DNA from: Mesostigma viride
Lineage: Eukaryota; Streptophyta; Mesostigmatophyceae; Mesostigmatales; Mesostigmataceae
DNA length: 32,500 nucleotides
NCBI GenBank assembly: GCA_009746045.1
Contig: RPFO01001677.1
Span: 1 to 32,500, forward strand
Direction: 5' to 3'
The position numbers were made by a program, and so were the translations under genes. The notes beneath the pieces were generated by a model. That model did not search any database. It saw only the letters and a program-made list of their open reading frames with translations, and was not told where the DNA came from. Shown here piece after piece: positions 12,201 through 24,620 of the stretch (position 1 is the stretch's first letter; the number at the start of each line of letters is the position of its first letter).

Positions 12201-15200
12201 CATCTGCACACTCGCGCACTGGGGCCCATCCTCACCCTACCTAGCCCTGGCCCTTCTACCCTCGCTTTCATTCTGCTGCTCCCTCTCCACTACCTACACC
12301 TGCGCGCTTCCCCTCGCCCTCGCTTTCCATCGCTTTCACTCGCCCTCGCCCTCGCCCTCGCCCTCGCCAGGTGAGGGCCACCCTCACTCTCCTTGGTCTT
12401 CATCCCCGCTATGGCCCTCGCTTATGTTCAGTGTCCCCAGCCCTCACCCTCACTCCCACCCTAAAGCACAGCCCTAGCTCTGCTGCCCTCACTCAGCCTC
12501 TCTCACCCGCAGCCTTCCTCTGCACCTCTCGCCCGCGCCCTCGCTCAGGCCCCCTGTGCATTTGTTTGCCCAGTGGGGCCCGCCCTCGCCCTACCTAGCC
12601 TTCACCATCGCCATAGCCCTGGCTCTTGCTCTGGCCTGCACCCTCCCCCCCAACCTCGCACCATCACTCAGGTGCCCTTGCCCTGCGCCCCTTTGCAATC
12701 GCCCGGTGGAAAACCCACCCACACCTCACTTCGCCTTTAATCGTTAGTAGTCAACTCGGTGCCATCACCCCCGCCCTCACTGGCCCTCACCTGGGCTCAC
12801 TTGCCCTCGCCCTCGCTCAGGTCCCATCTGCACACTCGCGCACTGGGGCCCATCCTCACCCTACCTAGCCCTGGCCCTTCTACCCTCGCTTTCATTCTGC
12901 TGCTCCCTCTCCACTACCTACACCTGCGCGCTTCCCCTCGCCCTCGCTTTCCATCGCTTTCACTCGCCCTCGCCCTCGCCAGGTGAGGGCCACCCTCACT
13001 CTCCTTGGTCTTCATCCCCGCTATGGCCCTCGCTTATGTTCAGTGTCCCCAGCCCTCACCCTCACTCCCACCCTAAAGCACAGCCCTAGCTCTGCTGCCC
13101 TCACTCAGCCTCTCTCACCCGCAGCCTTCCTCTGCACCTCTCGCCCGCGCCCTCGCTCAGGCCCCCTGTCCATTTGTTTGCCCAGTGGGGCCCGCCCTCG
13201 CCCTACCTAGCCTTCACCATCGCCATAGCCCTGGCTCTTGCTCTGGCCTGCACCCTCCCCCCAACCTCGCACCATCACTCAGGTGCCCTTGCCCTGGGCC
13301 CCTTTGCAATCGCCCGGTGGAAAACCCACCCACACCTCACTTCGCCTTAATCGTTAGTAGTCAACTCGGTGCCATCACCCCCGCCCTCACTGGCCCTCAC
13401 CTGGGCTCACTTGCCCTCGCCCTCGCTCAGGTCCCATCTGCACACTCGCGCACTGGGGCCCATCCTCACCCTACCTAGCCCTGGCCCTTCTACCCTCGCT
13501 TTCATTCTGCTGCTCCCTCTCCACTACCTACACCTGCGCGCTTCCCCTCGCCCTCGCTTTCCATCGCTTTCACTCGCCCTCGCCCTCGCCCTCAGGTGAG
13601 GGCCACCCTCACTCTCCTTGGTCTTCATCCCCGCTATGGCCCTCGCTTATGTTCAGTGTCCCCAGCCCTCACCCTCACTCCCACCCTAAAGCACAGCCCT
13701 AGCTCTGCTGCCCTCACTCAGCCTCTCTCACCCGCAGCCTTCCTCTGCACCTCTCGCCCGCGCCCTCGCTCAGGCCCCCTGTGCATTTGTTTGCCCAGTG
13801 GGGCCCGCCCTCGCCCTACCTAGCCTTCACCATCGCCATAGCCCTGGCTCTTGCTCTGGCCTGCACCCTCCCCCCCAACCTCGCACCATCACTCAGGTGC
13901 CCTTGCCCTGCGCCCCTTTGCAATCGCCCGGTGGAAAACCCACCCACACCTCACTTCGCCTTTAATCGTTAGTAGTCAACTCGGTGCCATCACCCCCGCC
14001 CTCACTGGCCCTCACCTGGGCTCACTTGCCCTCGCCCTCGCTCAGGTCCCATCTGCACACTCGCGCACTGGGGCCCATCCTCACCCTACCTAGCCCTGGC
14101 CCTTCTACCCTCGCTTTCATTCTGCTGCTCCCTCTCCACTACCTACACCTGCGCGCTTCCCCTCGCCCTCGCTTTCCATCGCTTTCACTCGCCCTCGCCC
14201 TCGCCAGGTGAGGGCCACCCTCACTCTCCTTGGTCTTCATCCCCGCTATGGCCCTCGCTTATGTTCAGTGTCCCCAGCCCTCACCCTCACTCCCACCCTA
14301 AAGCACAGCCCTAGCTCTGCTGCCCTCACTCAGCCTCTCTCACCCGCAGCCTTCCTCTGCACCTCTCGCCCGCGCCCTCGCTCAGGCCCCCTGTCCATTT
14401 GTTTGCCCAGTGGGGCCCGCCCTCGCCCTACCTAGCCTTCACCATCGCCATAGCCCTGGCTCTTGCTCTGGCCTGCACCCTCCCCCCAACCTCGCACCAT
14501 CACTCAGGTGCCCTTGCCCTGGGCCCCTTTGCAATCGCCCGGTGGAAAACCCACCCACACCTCACTTCGCCTTAATCGTTAGTAGTCAACTCGGTGCCAT
14601 CACCCCCGCCCTCACTGGCCCTCACCTGGGCTCACTTGCCCTCGCCCTCGCTCAGGTCCCATCTGCACACTCGCGCACTGGGGCCCATCCTCACCCTACC
14701 TAGCCCTGGCCCTTCTACCCTCGCTTTCATTCTGCTGCTCCCTCTCCACTACCTACACCTGCGCGCTTCCCCTCGCCCTCGCTTTCCATCGCTTTCACTC
14801 GCCCTCGCCCTCGCCCTCACCCTCGCCCTCGCCCTGGGGGGCCACCCTCACTCTCCTTGGTCTTCATCCCCGCTATGGCCCTCGCTTATGTTCAGTGTCC
14901 CCAGCCCTCACCCTCACTCCCACCCTAAAGCACAGCCCTAGCTCTGCTGCCCTCACTCAGGCTCACTCATCCGCAGCCTTCCTCTGCACCTCTCGCCCGC
15001 GCCCTCGCTCAGGCCCCCTGTGCATTTGTTTGCCCAGTGGGGCCCGCCCTCGCCCTACCTAGCCTTCACCATCGCCATAGCCCTGGCTCTTGCTCTGGCC
15101 TGCACCCTCCCCCCCAACCTCGCACCATCACTCAGGTGCCCTTGCCCTGCGCCCCTTTGCAATCGCCCGGTGGAAAACCCACCCACACCTCACTTCGCCT

Positions 15201-18200
15201 TAATCGTTAGTAGTCAACTCGGTGCCATCACCCCCGCCCTCACTGGCCCTCACCTGGGCTCACTTGCCCTCGCCCTCGCTCAGGTCCCATCTGCACACTC
15301 GCGCACTGGGGCCCATCCTCACCCTACCTAGCCCTGGCCCTTCTACCCTCGCTTTCATTCTGCTGCTCCCTCTCCACTACCTACACCTGCGCGCTTCCCC
15401 TCGCCCTCGCTTTCCATCGCTTTCACTCGCCCTCGCCCTCGCCCTCGCCCTCGCCAGGTGAGGGCCACCCTCACTCTCCTTGGTCTTCATCCCCGCTATG
15501 GCCCTCGCTTATGTTCAGTGTCCCCAGCCCTCACCCTCACTCCCACCCTAAAGCACAGCCCTAGCTCTGCTGCCCTCACTCAGCCTCTCTCACCCGCAGC
15601 CTTCCTCTGCACCTCTCGCCCGCGCCCTCGCTCAGGCCCCCTGTGCATTTGTTTGCCCAGTGGGGCCCGCCCTCGCCCTACCTAGCCTTCACCATCGCCA
15701 TAGCCCTGGCTCTTGCTCTGGCCTGCACCCTCCCCCCAACCTCGCACCATCACTCAGGTGCCCTTGCCCTGCGCCCCTTTGCAATCGCCCGGTGGAAAAC
15801 CCACCCACACCTCACTTCGCCTTTAATCGTTAGTAGTCAACTCGGTGCCATCACCCCCGCCCTCACTGGCCCTCACCTGGGCTCACTTGCCCTCGCCCTC
15901 GCTCAGGTCCCATCTGCACACTCGCGCACTGGGGCCCATCCTCACCCTACCTAGCCCTGGCCCTTCTACCCTCGCTTTCATTCTGCTGCTCCCTCTCCAC
16001 TACCTACACCTGCGCGCTTCCCCTCGCCCTCGCTTTCCATCGCTTTCACTCGCCCTCGCCCTCGCCAGGTGAGGGCCACCCTCACTCTCCTTGGTCTTCA
16101 TCCCCGCTATGGCCCTCGCTTATGTTCAGTGTCCCCAGCCCTCACCCTCACTCCCACCCTAAAGCACAGCCCTAGCTCTGCTGCCCTCACTCAGCCTCTC
16201 TCACCCGCAGCCTTCCTCTGCACCTCTCGCCCGCGCCCTCGCTCAGGCCCCCTGTCCATTTGTTTGCCCAGTGGGGCCCGCCCTCGCCCTACCTAGCCTT
16301 CACCATCGCCATAGCCCTGGCTCTTGCTCTGGCCTGCACCCTCCCCCCCAACCTCGCACCATCACTCAGGTGCCCTTGCCCTGGGCCCCTTTGCAATCGC
16401 CCGGTGGAAAACCCACCCACACCTCACTTCGCCTTAATCGTTAGTAGTCAACTCGGTGCCATCACCCCCGCCCTCACTGGCCCTCACCTGGGCTCACTTG
16501 CCCTCGCCCTCGCTCAGGTCCCATCTGCACACTCGCGCACTGGGGCCCATCCTCACCCTACCTAGCCCTGGCCCTTCTACCCTCGCTTTCATTCTGCTGC
16601 TCCCTCTCCACTACCTACACCTGCGCGCTTCCCCTCGCCCTCGCTTTCCATCGCTTTCACTCGCCCTCGCCCTCGCCCTCGCCCTCGCCAGGTGAGGGCC
16701 ACCCTCACTCTCCTTGGTCTTCATCCCCGCTATGGCCCTCGCTTATGTTCAGTGTCCCCAGCCCTCACCCTCACTCCCACCCTAAAGCACAGCCCTAGCT
16801 CTGCTGCCCTCACTCAGCCTCTCTCACCCGCAGCCTTCCTCTGCACCTCTCGCCCGCGCCCTCGCTCAGGCCCCCTGTGCATTTGTTTGCCCAGTGGGGC
16901 CCGCCCTCGCCCTACCTAGCCTTCACCATCGCCATAGCCCTGGCTCTTGCTCTGGCCTGCACCCTCCCCCCAACCTCGCACCATCACTCAGGTGCCCTTG
17001 CCCTGCGCCCCTTTGCAATCGCCCGGTGGAAAACCCACCCACACCTCACTTCGCCTTAATCGTTAGTAGTCAACTCGGTGCCATCACCCCCGCCCTCACT
17101 GGCCCTCACCTGGGCTCACTTGCCCTCGCCCTCGCTCAGGTCCCATCTGCACACTCGCGCACTGGGGCCCATCCTCACCCTACCTAGCCCTGGCCCTTCT
17201 ACCCTCGCTTTCATTCTGCTGCTCCCTCTCCACTACCTACACCTGCGCGCTTCCCCTCGCCCTCGCTTTCCATCGCTTTCACTCGCCCTCGCCCTCGCCA
17301 GGTGAGGGCCACCCTCACTCTCCTTGGTCTTCATCCCCGCTATGGCCCTCGCTTATGTTCAGTGTCCCCAGCCCTCACCCTCACTCCCACCCTAAAGCAC
17401 AGCCCTAGCTCTGCTGCCCTCACTCAGCCTCTCTCACCCGCAGCCTTCCTCTGCACCTCTCGCCCGCGCCCTCGCTCAGGCCCCCTGTCCATTTGTTTGC
17501 CCAGTGGGGCCCGCCCTCGCCCTACCTAGCCTTCACCATCGCCATAGCCCTGGCTCTTGCTCTGGCCTGCACCCTCCCCCCAACCTCGCACCATCACTCA
17601 GGTGCCCTTGCCCTGCGCCCCTTTGCAATCGCCCGGTGGAAAACCCACCCACACCTCACTTCGCCTTTAATCGTTAGTAGTCAACTCGGTGCCATCACCC
17701 CCGCCCTCACTGGCCCTCACCTGGGCTCACTTGCCCTCGCCCTCGCTCAGGTCCCATCTGCACACTCGCGCACTGGGGCCCATCCTCACCCTACCTAGCC
17801 CTGGCCCTTCTACCCTCGCTTTCATTCTGCTGCTCCCTCTCCACTACCTACACCTGCGCGCTTCCCCTCGCCCTCGCTTTCCATCGCTTTCACTCGCCCT
17901 CGCCCTCGCCCTCGCCCTCGCCCTCGTGGGGCCACCCTCACTCTCCTTGGTCTTCATCCCCGCTATGGCCCTCGCTTATGTTCAGTGTCCCCAGCCCTCA
18001 CCCTCACTCCCACCCTAAAGCACAGCCCTAGCTCTGCTGCCCTCACTCAGCCTCACTCACCCGCAGCCTTCCTCTGCACCTCTCGCCCGCGCCCTCGCTC
18101 AGGCCCCCTGTGCATTTGTTTGCCCAGTGGGGCCCGCCCTCGCCCTACCTAGCCTTCACCATCGCCATAGCCCTGGCTCTTGCTCTGGCCTGCACCCTCC

Positions 18201-20767
18201 CCCCCAACCTCGCACCATCACTCAGGTGCCCTTGCCCTGCGCCCCTTTGCAATCGCCCGGTGGAAAACCCACCCACACCTCACTTCGCCTTTAATCGTTA
18301 GTAGTCAACTCGGTGCCATCACCCCCGCCCTCACTGGCCCTCACCTGGGCTCACTTGCCCTCGCCCTCGCTCAGGTCCCATCTGCACACTCGCGCACTGG
18401 GGCCCATCCTCACCCTACCTAGCCCTGGCCCTTCTACCCTCGCTTTCATTCTGCTGCTCCCTCTCCACTACCTACACCTGCGCGCTTCCCCTCGCCCTCG
18501 CTTTCCATCGCTTTCACTCGCCCTCGCCCTCGCCAGGTGAGGGCCACCCTCACTCTCCTTGGTCTTCATCCCCGCTATGGCCCTCGCTTATGTTCAGTGT
18601 CCCCAGCCCTCACCCTCACTCCCACCCTAAAGCACAGCCCTAGCTCTGCTGCCCTCACTCAGCCTCTCTCACCCGCAGCCTTCCTCTGCACCTCTCGCCC
18701 GCGCCCTCGCTCAGGCCCCCTGTCCATTTGTTTGCCCAGTGGGGCCCGCCCTCGCCCTACCTAGCCTTCACCATCGCCATAGCCCTGGCTCTTGCTCTGG
18801 CCTGCACCCTCCCCCCCAACCTCGCACCATCACTCAGGTGCCCTTGCCCTGCGCCCCTTTGCAATCGCCCGGTGGAAAACCCACCCACACCTCACTTCGC
18901 CTTAATCGTTAGTAGTCAACTCGGTGCCATCACCCCCGCCCTCACTGGCCCTCACCTGGGCTCACTTGCCCTCGCCCTCGCTCAGGTCCCATCTGCACAC
19001 TCGCGCACTGGGGCCCATCCTCACCCTACCTAGCCCTGGCCCTTCTACCCTCGCTTTCATTCTGCTGCTCCCTCTCCACTACCTACACCTGCGCGCTTCC
19101 CCTCGCCCTCGCTTTCCATCGCTTTCACTCGCCCTCGCCCTCGCCAGGTGAGGGCCACCCTCACTCTCCTTGGTCTTCATCCCCGCTATGGCCCTCGCTT
19201 ATGTTCAGTGTCCCCAGCCCTCACCCTCACTCCCACCCTAAAGCACAGCCCTAGCTCTGCTGCCCTCACTCAGCCTCTCTCACCCGCAGCCTTCCTCTGC
19301 ACCTCTCGCCCGCGCCCTCGCTCAGGCCCCCTGTCCATTTGTTTGCCCAGTGGGGCCCGCCCTCGCCCTACCTAGCCTTCACCATCGCCATAGCCCTGGC
19401 TCTTGCTCTGGCCTGCACCCTCCCCCCCAACCTCGCACCATCACTCAGGTGCCCTTGCCCTGGGCCCCTTTGCAATCGCCCGGTGGAAAACCCACCCACA
19501 CCTCACTTCGCCTTAATCGTTAGTAGTCAACTCGGTGCCATCACCCCCGCCCTCACTGGCCCTCACCTGGGCTCACTTGCCCTCGCCCTCGCTCAGGTCC
19601 CATCTGCACACTCGCGCACTGGGGCCCATCCTCACCCTACCTAGCCCTGGCCCTTCTACCCTCGCTTTCATTCTGCTGCTCCCTCTCCACTACCTACACC
19701 TGCGCGCTTCCCCTCGCCCTCGCTTTCCATCGCTTTCACTCGCCCTCGCCCTCGCCCTCGCCCTCGCCAGGTGAGGGCCACCCTCACTCTCCTTGGTCTT
19801 CATCCCCGCTATGGCCCTCGCTTATGTTCAGTGTCCCCAGCCCTCACCCTCACTCCCACCCTAAAGCACAGCCCTAGCTCTGCTGCCCTCACTCAGCCTC
19901 ACTCATCCGCAGCCTTCCTCTGCACCTCTCGCCCGCGCCCTCGCTCAGGCCCCCTGTGCATTTGTTTGCCCAGTGGGGCCCGCCCTCGCCCTACCTAGCC
20001 TTCACCATCGCCATAGCCCTGGCTCTTGCTCTGGCCTGCACCCTCCCCCCAACCTCGCACCATCACTCAGGTGCCCTTGCCCTGGGCCCCTTTGCAATCG
20101 CCCGGTGGAAAACCCACCCACACCTCACTTCGCCTTAATCGTTAGTAGTCAACTCGGTGCCATCACCCCCGCCCTCACTGGCCCTCACCTGGGCTCACTT
20201 GCCCTCGCCCTCGCTCAGGTCCCATCTGCACACTCGCGCACTGGGGCCCATCCTCACCCTACCTAGCCCTGGCCCTTCTACCCTCGCTTTCATTCTGCTG
20301 CTCCCTCTCCACTACCTACACCTGCGCGCTTCCCCTCGCCCTCGCTTTCCATCGCTTTCACTCGCCCTCGCCCTCGCCAGGTGAGGGCCACCCTCACTCT
20401 CCTTGGTCTTCATCCCCGCTATGGCCCTCGCTTATGTTCAGTGTCCCCAGCCCTCACCCTCACTCCCACCCTAAAGCACAGCCCTAGCTCTGCTGCCCTC
20501 ACTCAGCCTCTCTCACCCGCAGCCTTCCTCTGCACCTCTCGCCCGCGCCCTCGCTCAGGCCCCCTGTGCATTTGTTTGCCCAGTGGGGCCCGCCCTCGCC
20601 CTACCTAGCCTTCACCATCGCCATAGCCCTGGCTCTTGCTCTGGCCTGCACCCTCCCCCCCAACCTCGCACCATCACTCAGGTGCCCTTGCCCTGGGCCC
20701 CTTTGCAATCGCCCGGTGGAAAACCCACCCACACCTCACTTCGCCTTAATCGTTAGTAGTCAACTCG

Positions 20768-23700
20768 GTGCCATCACCCCCGCCCTCACTGGCCCTCACC
20801 TGGGCTCACTTGCCCTCGCCCTCGCTCAGGTCCCATCTGCACACTCGCGCACTGGGGCCCATCCTCACCCTACCTAGCCCTGGCCCTTCTACCCTCGCTT
20901 TCATTCTGCTGCTCCCTCTCCACTACCTACACCTGCGCGCTTCCCTCGCCCATCGCTTTCACTCGCCCTCGCCCTCGCCCTCGCCCTCGCCCTCGCCCTC
21001 GCCCTCGCCCTCGCCCTGTGGGGGCCACCCTCACCCTCCATTGTCTTCATCCCCGCTATGGCCCTCGCTTATGCTCAGTGTCCCCAGCCCTCACCCTCAC
21101 TCTCACCCTAGAGCACAGCCCTAGCTCTGCTGCCCTCACTCAGGCTCACTCATCCGCAGCCTTCCTCTGCACCTCTTGCCCGCGCCCTCGCTCAGGCCCC
21201 CTGTCCATTTGTTTGCCCAGTGGGGCCCGCCCTCGCCCTACCTAGCCTTCACCATCGCCATAGCCCTGGCTCTTGCTCTGGCCTGCACCCTCCCCCCCAA
21301 CCTCGCACCATCACTCAGGTGCCCTTGCCCTGCGCCCCTTTGCAATCGCCCGGTGGAAAACCCACCCACACCTCACTTCACCTGTAATCGTTAGTAGTCA
21401 ACTCGGTGCCATCACCCCCGCCCTCACTGGCCCTCACCTGGGCTCACTTGCCCTCGCCCTCGCTCAGGTCCCATCTGCACACTCGCGCACTGGGGCCCAT
21501 CCTCACCCTACCTAGCCCTGGCCCTTTTACCCTCGCTTTCATTCTGCTGCTCCCTCTCCACTACCTACACCTGCGCGCTTTCCCTGGCCCTCGCTTTCCA
21601 TCGCTTTCACTCGCCCTCGCCCTCGCCCTGTGAGGGCCACCCTCACTCTCCTTGGTCTTCATCCCCGCTATGGCCCTCGCTTATGTTCAGTGTCCCCAGC
21701 CCTCACCCTCACTCCCACCCTAAAGCACAGCCCTAGCTCTGCTGCCCTCACTCAGGCTCTCTCACCCGCAGCCTTCCTCTGCACCTCTCGCCCGCGCCCT
21801 CGCTCAGGCCCCCTGTCCATTTGTTTGCCCAGTGGGGCCCCCCTCGCCCTACCTAGCCTTCACCATCGCCATAGCCCTGGCTCTTGCTCTGGCCTGCACC
21901 CTCCCCCCCAACCTCGCACCATCACTCAGGTGCCCTTGCCCTGGGCCCCTTTGCAATCGCCCGGTGGAAAACCCACCCACACCTCACTTCGCCTTAATCG
22001 TTAGTAGTCAACTCGGTGCCATCACCCCCGCCCTCACTGGCCCTCACCTGGGCTCACTTGCCCTCGCCCTCGCTCAGGTCCCATCTGCACACTCGCGCAC
22101 TGGGGCCCATCCTCACCCTACCTAGCCCTGCCCTTCTACCCTCGCTTTCATTCTGCTGCTCCCTCTCCACTACCTACACCTGCGCGCTTCCCCTCGCCCT
22201 CGCTTTTCATCGCTTTCACTCGCCCTCGCCCTCGCCCTCGCCCTCGCCCTCGCCCTCACCCTCGGGTGGGGGCCACCCTCACCCTCCATTGTCTTCATCC
22301 CCGCTATGGCCCTCGCTTATGCTCAGCGTCCCCAGCCCTCACCCTCACTCTCACCCTAAAGCACAGCCCTAGCTCTGCTGCCCTCACTCAGGCTCACTCA
22401 TCCGCAGCCTTCCTCTGCACCTCTTGCCCGCGCCCTCGCTCAGGCCCCCTGTCCATTTGTTTGCCCAGTGGGGCCCCCCTCGCCCTACCTAGCCTTCACC
22501 ATCGCCATAGCCCTGGCTCTTGCTCTGGCCTGCACCCTCCCCCCCAACCTCGCACCATCACTCAGGTGCCCTTGCCCTGCGCCCCTTTGCAATCGCCCGG
22601 TGGAAAACCCACCCACACCTCACTTCGCCTTTAATCGTTAGTAGTCAACTCGGTGCCATCACCCCCGCCCACACTGGCCCTCACCTGGGCGCACTTGCCC
22701 TCGCCCTCGCTCAGGTCCCATCTGCACACTCGCGCACTGGGGCCCATCCTCACCCTACCTAGCCCTGGCCCTTTTACCGTACCCTCGCTTTCATTCTGCT
22801 GCTCCCTCTCCACTACCTACACCTGCGCGCTTCCCCTCGCCCTCGCTTTCCATCGCTTTCACTCGCCCTCGCCCTCGCCAGGTGAGGGCCACCCTCACTC
22901 TCCTTGGTCTTCATCCCCGCTATGGCCCTCGCTTATGTTCAGTGTCCCCAGCCCTCACCCTCACTCCCACCCTAAAGCACAGCCCTAGCTCTGCTGCCCT
23001 CACTCAGCCTCTCTCACCCGCAGCCTTCCTCTGCACCTCTCGCCCGCGCCCTCGCTCAGGCCCCCTGTCCATTTGTTTGCCCAGTGGGGCCCGCCCTCGC
23101 CCTACACTAGCCTTCACCATCGCTATAGACCTGGCCTCAAGTTGCTCTGGCCTTTACCCTCACCCCCAACCTCGCACCATGATGCACTCAGGTGCCCTTG
23201 CCCTGGGCCCCTTTGCAATCGCCCGGTGGAAAACCCACCCACACCTCACTTCGCCTTCAATCGTTAGTAGTCAACTCGGTGCCATCACCCCCGCCCTCGC
23301 TGGCCCTCACCTGGGCGCACTTGCCCTCGCCCTCGCTCAGGTCCCATCTGCACACTCGCGCACTGGGGCCCATCCTCACCCTACCTAGCCCCTGCCCTTT
23401 TACCCTCGCTTTCATTCTGCTGCTCCCTCTCCACTACCTACACCTGCGCGCTTTCCCTCGCCCTCGCTTTCCATCGCTTTCACTCGCCCTCGCCCTCGCC
23501 CTCGCCCTCGCCCTCACCCTCGCCCTCGCCCGTGGGGGCCACCCTCACCCTCCATTGTCTTCATCCCTGCTATGGCCCTCGCTAATGCTCAGCGTCCCCA
23601 GCCCTCACCCTCACTCTCACCCTAGAGCACAGCCCTAGCTCTGCTGCCCTCACTCAGGCTCACTCATCCGCAGCCTTCCTCTGCGCGCACCTCTTGCCCG

Positions 23701-24237
23701 CGCCCTCGCTCAGGCCCCCTGTCCATTTGTTTGCCCAGTGGGGCCCCCCCTTGCCCTACCTAGCCTTCACCATCGCCATAGCCCTGGCTCTTGCTCTGGC
23801 CTGCACCCTCCCCCCCAACCTCGCACCATCACTCAGGTGCCCTTGCCCTGGCCCCTTTGCAATCGCCCGGTGGAAAACCCACGCACACCTCACTTCGCCT
23901 TTAATCGTTAGTAGTCAACTGGATGCCATCACCCCCGCCCTCACTTGCCCTCACCTGGGCGCACTTGCCCTCGCCCTCGCTCAGGTCCCATCTGCACACT
24001 CGCGCACTGGGGCCCATCCTCACCCTACCTAGCCCTGGCCCTTTTACCCTCGCTTTCATTCTGCTGCTCCCTCTCCACTACCTACACCTGCGCGCTTCCC
24101 CTCGCCCTCGCTTTCCATCGCTTTCACTCGCCCTCGCCCTGGCCCTCGCCCTCGCCCTCGCCCTCGCCCTCGCCCTCGCCCTCGCCCTCGATCGCCCTCG
24201 CCCTCGCCCTCGCCCTCGCCCTCCCCCTCGCCCTCGC
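20768..24237. repeat. Right edge of the array: diverged monomers and expanded hexamer tracts
   Basis: Monomers beginning near 21018, 22266 and 23535 share CCATTGTCTTCATCC, TATGCTCAG or AATGCTCAG, TCACTCTCACCCTA, CTCACTCATCCGCAG and CTCTTGCCCGCG, none of which is typical of the core. They alternate with more ordinary monomers at 21630 and 22882, so the dimeric period survives with a new partner class. Hexamer tracts are longer than in the core. One monomer (about 23097-23180) carries the class C variant otherwise seen only near 1.5 and 2.8 kb. Confidence 0.8.
24129..24237. repeat. Terminal (CCCTCG)n hexanucleotide tract at the array boundary
   Basis: About 109 bp of nearly pure CCCTCG repeats with a few interruptions (CTGGCC, GATCGC, CTCCCC). 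It occupies the place where a normal monomer has 2-4 hexamers. No satellite sequence follows it. The minus strand has many GGG runs with 3-nt spacers, a canonical G-quadruplex pattern. Confidence 0.9.
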
Positions 24238-24620
24238 AATGATGTTTAGCTTCTTAGTAAGTCACTAAAGGCGCACCATTCATAAAAGGCTTCACGTTTG
24301 ATTGTGTAGGCAACAACATAGACTGTACATGTCGTAACACTCCTTGACATACTTACTAATTGCCGTAGTCTGGTGCACGTGAGCACGTCATGCTGCATTT
24401 TGTGTTGGAGCTCGGACTCGATCAATTATCATCAAGTAAGTACTTGCGTGTCATGGGCATGGGCATGCCATGGAGTACTATGCTAACCTCATTAGAAAAA
24501 ACGACTACATATTTTTTCAAATTATCTTCAGGTTGTTGCATCATTGGTTGTAGAGCCTGACAGCCTAGATATGATGTCAGATCAAGCTAAATTGCATATC
24601 ATATTCCTAGTAAGCTTTTA
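24238..24620. other. Non-satellite spacer without recognisable genes
   Basis: AT-richer, non-repetitive sequence between the satellite and the first LINE fragment. Apart from one copy of the structured core repeat (24435-24501) I see no open frame, RNA gene or transposon end. Confidence 0.6.
24435..24501 (+). repeat. Structured short repeat core, copy 1 (diverged)
   Basis: It reads AAGTAAGTACTTGCGTGTC, then a CATG-rich loop, then CATGGAGTACTATGC and CTAACCTCATTAGAAAAAA. It matches the copies at 26998 and 29106 with several substitutions. The preceding TAAG tract is reduced to two units. Confidence 0.75.

Larger units (their letters stand above)
1..24237. repeat. Tandem satellite array, ~610-640 bp monomer, about 39 copies, continuing beyond the left edge
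   Basis: A landmark sequence GTGCCATCACCCCCGCC recurs at 485, 1092, 1702, 2317, 2928, 3537, 4147, 4753, 5376, 5986, 6597, 7206, 7829, 8453, 9063, 9686, 10295, 10907, 11525, 12135, 12759, 13369, 13984, 14594, 15222, 15845, 16456, 17078, 17689, 18313, 18924, 19535, 20157, 20768, 21406, 22016, 22653 and 23279. The last copy, at 23923, has ATG for GTG. Spacing is 606-652 bp. The plus strand is C+T rich. Each monomer has a hexamer tract (CCCTCG)n, then usually CAGGTGAGGG, a middle section ending CTCACCCGCAG, a GTGGAAAACCCACC motif, and one AT-richer patch around TAATCGTTAGTAGTCAACT. Stops interrupt all frames at monomer scale, so I see no coding. Function is unknown; centromeric, subtelomeric or heterochromatic satellite are all possible. 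Confidence 0.97.

Noticed and set aside
1-24237. CRISPR array or bacterial tandem gene cluster
   Set aside because: The whole ~610-bp unit is repeated with no unique spacers, and nothing else in the window is prokaryotic.
1-24237. rDNA intergenic spacer repeats
   Set aside because: No rRNA gene sequence is visible in the window and the unit has no recognisable Pol I promoter or rRNA end.
98-24249. Dozens of open frames of 60-238 codons rich in Pro, Leu, Ser and Ala across the array
   Set aside because: They recur once per monomer, overlap in several frames, stop at monomer-conserved stops and reflect pyrimidine-rich composition. None has a domain or a consistent start.
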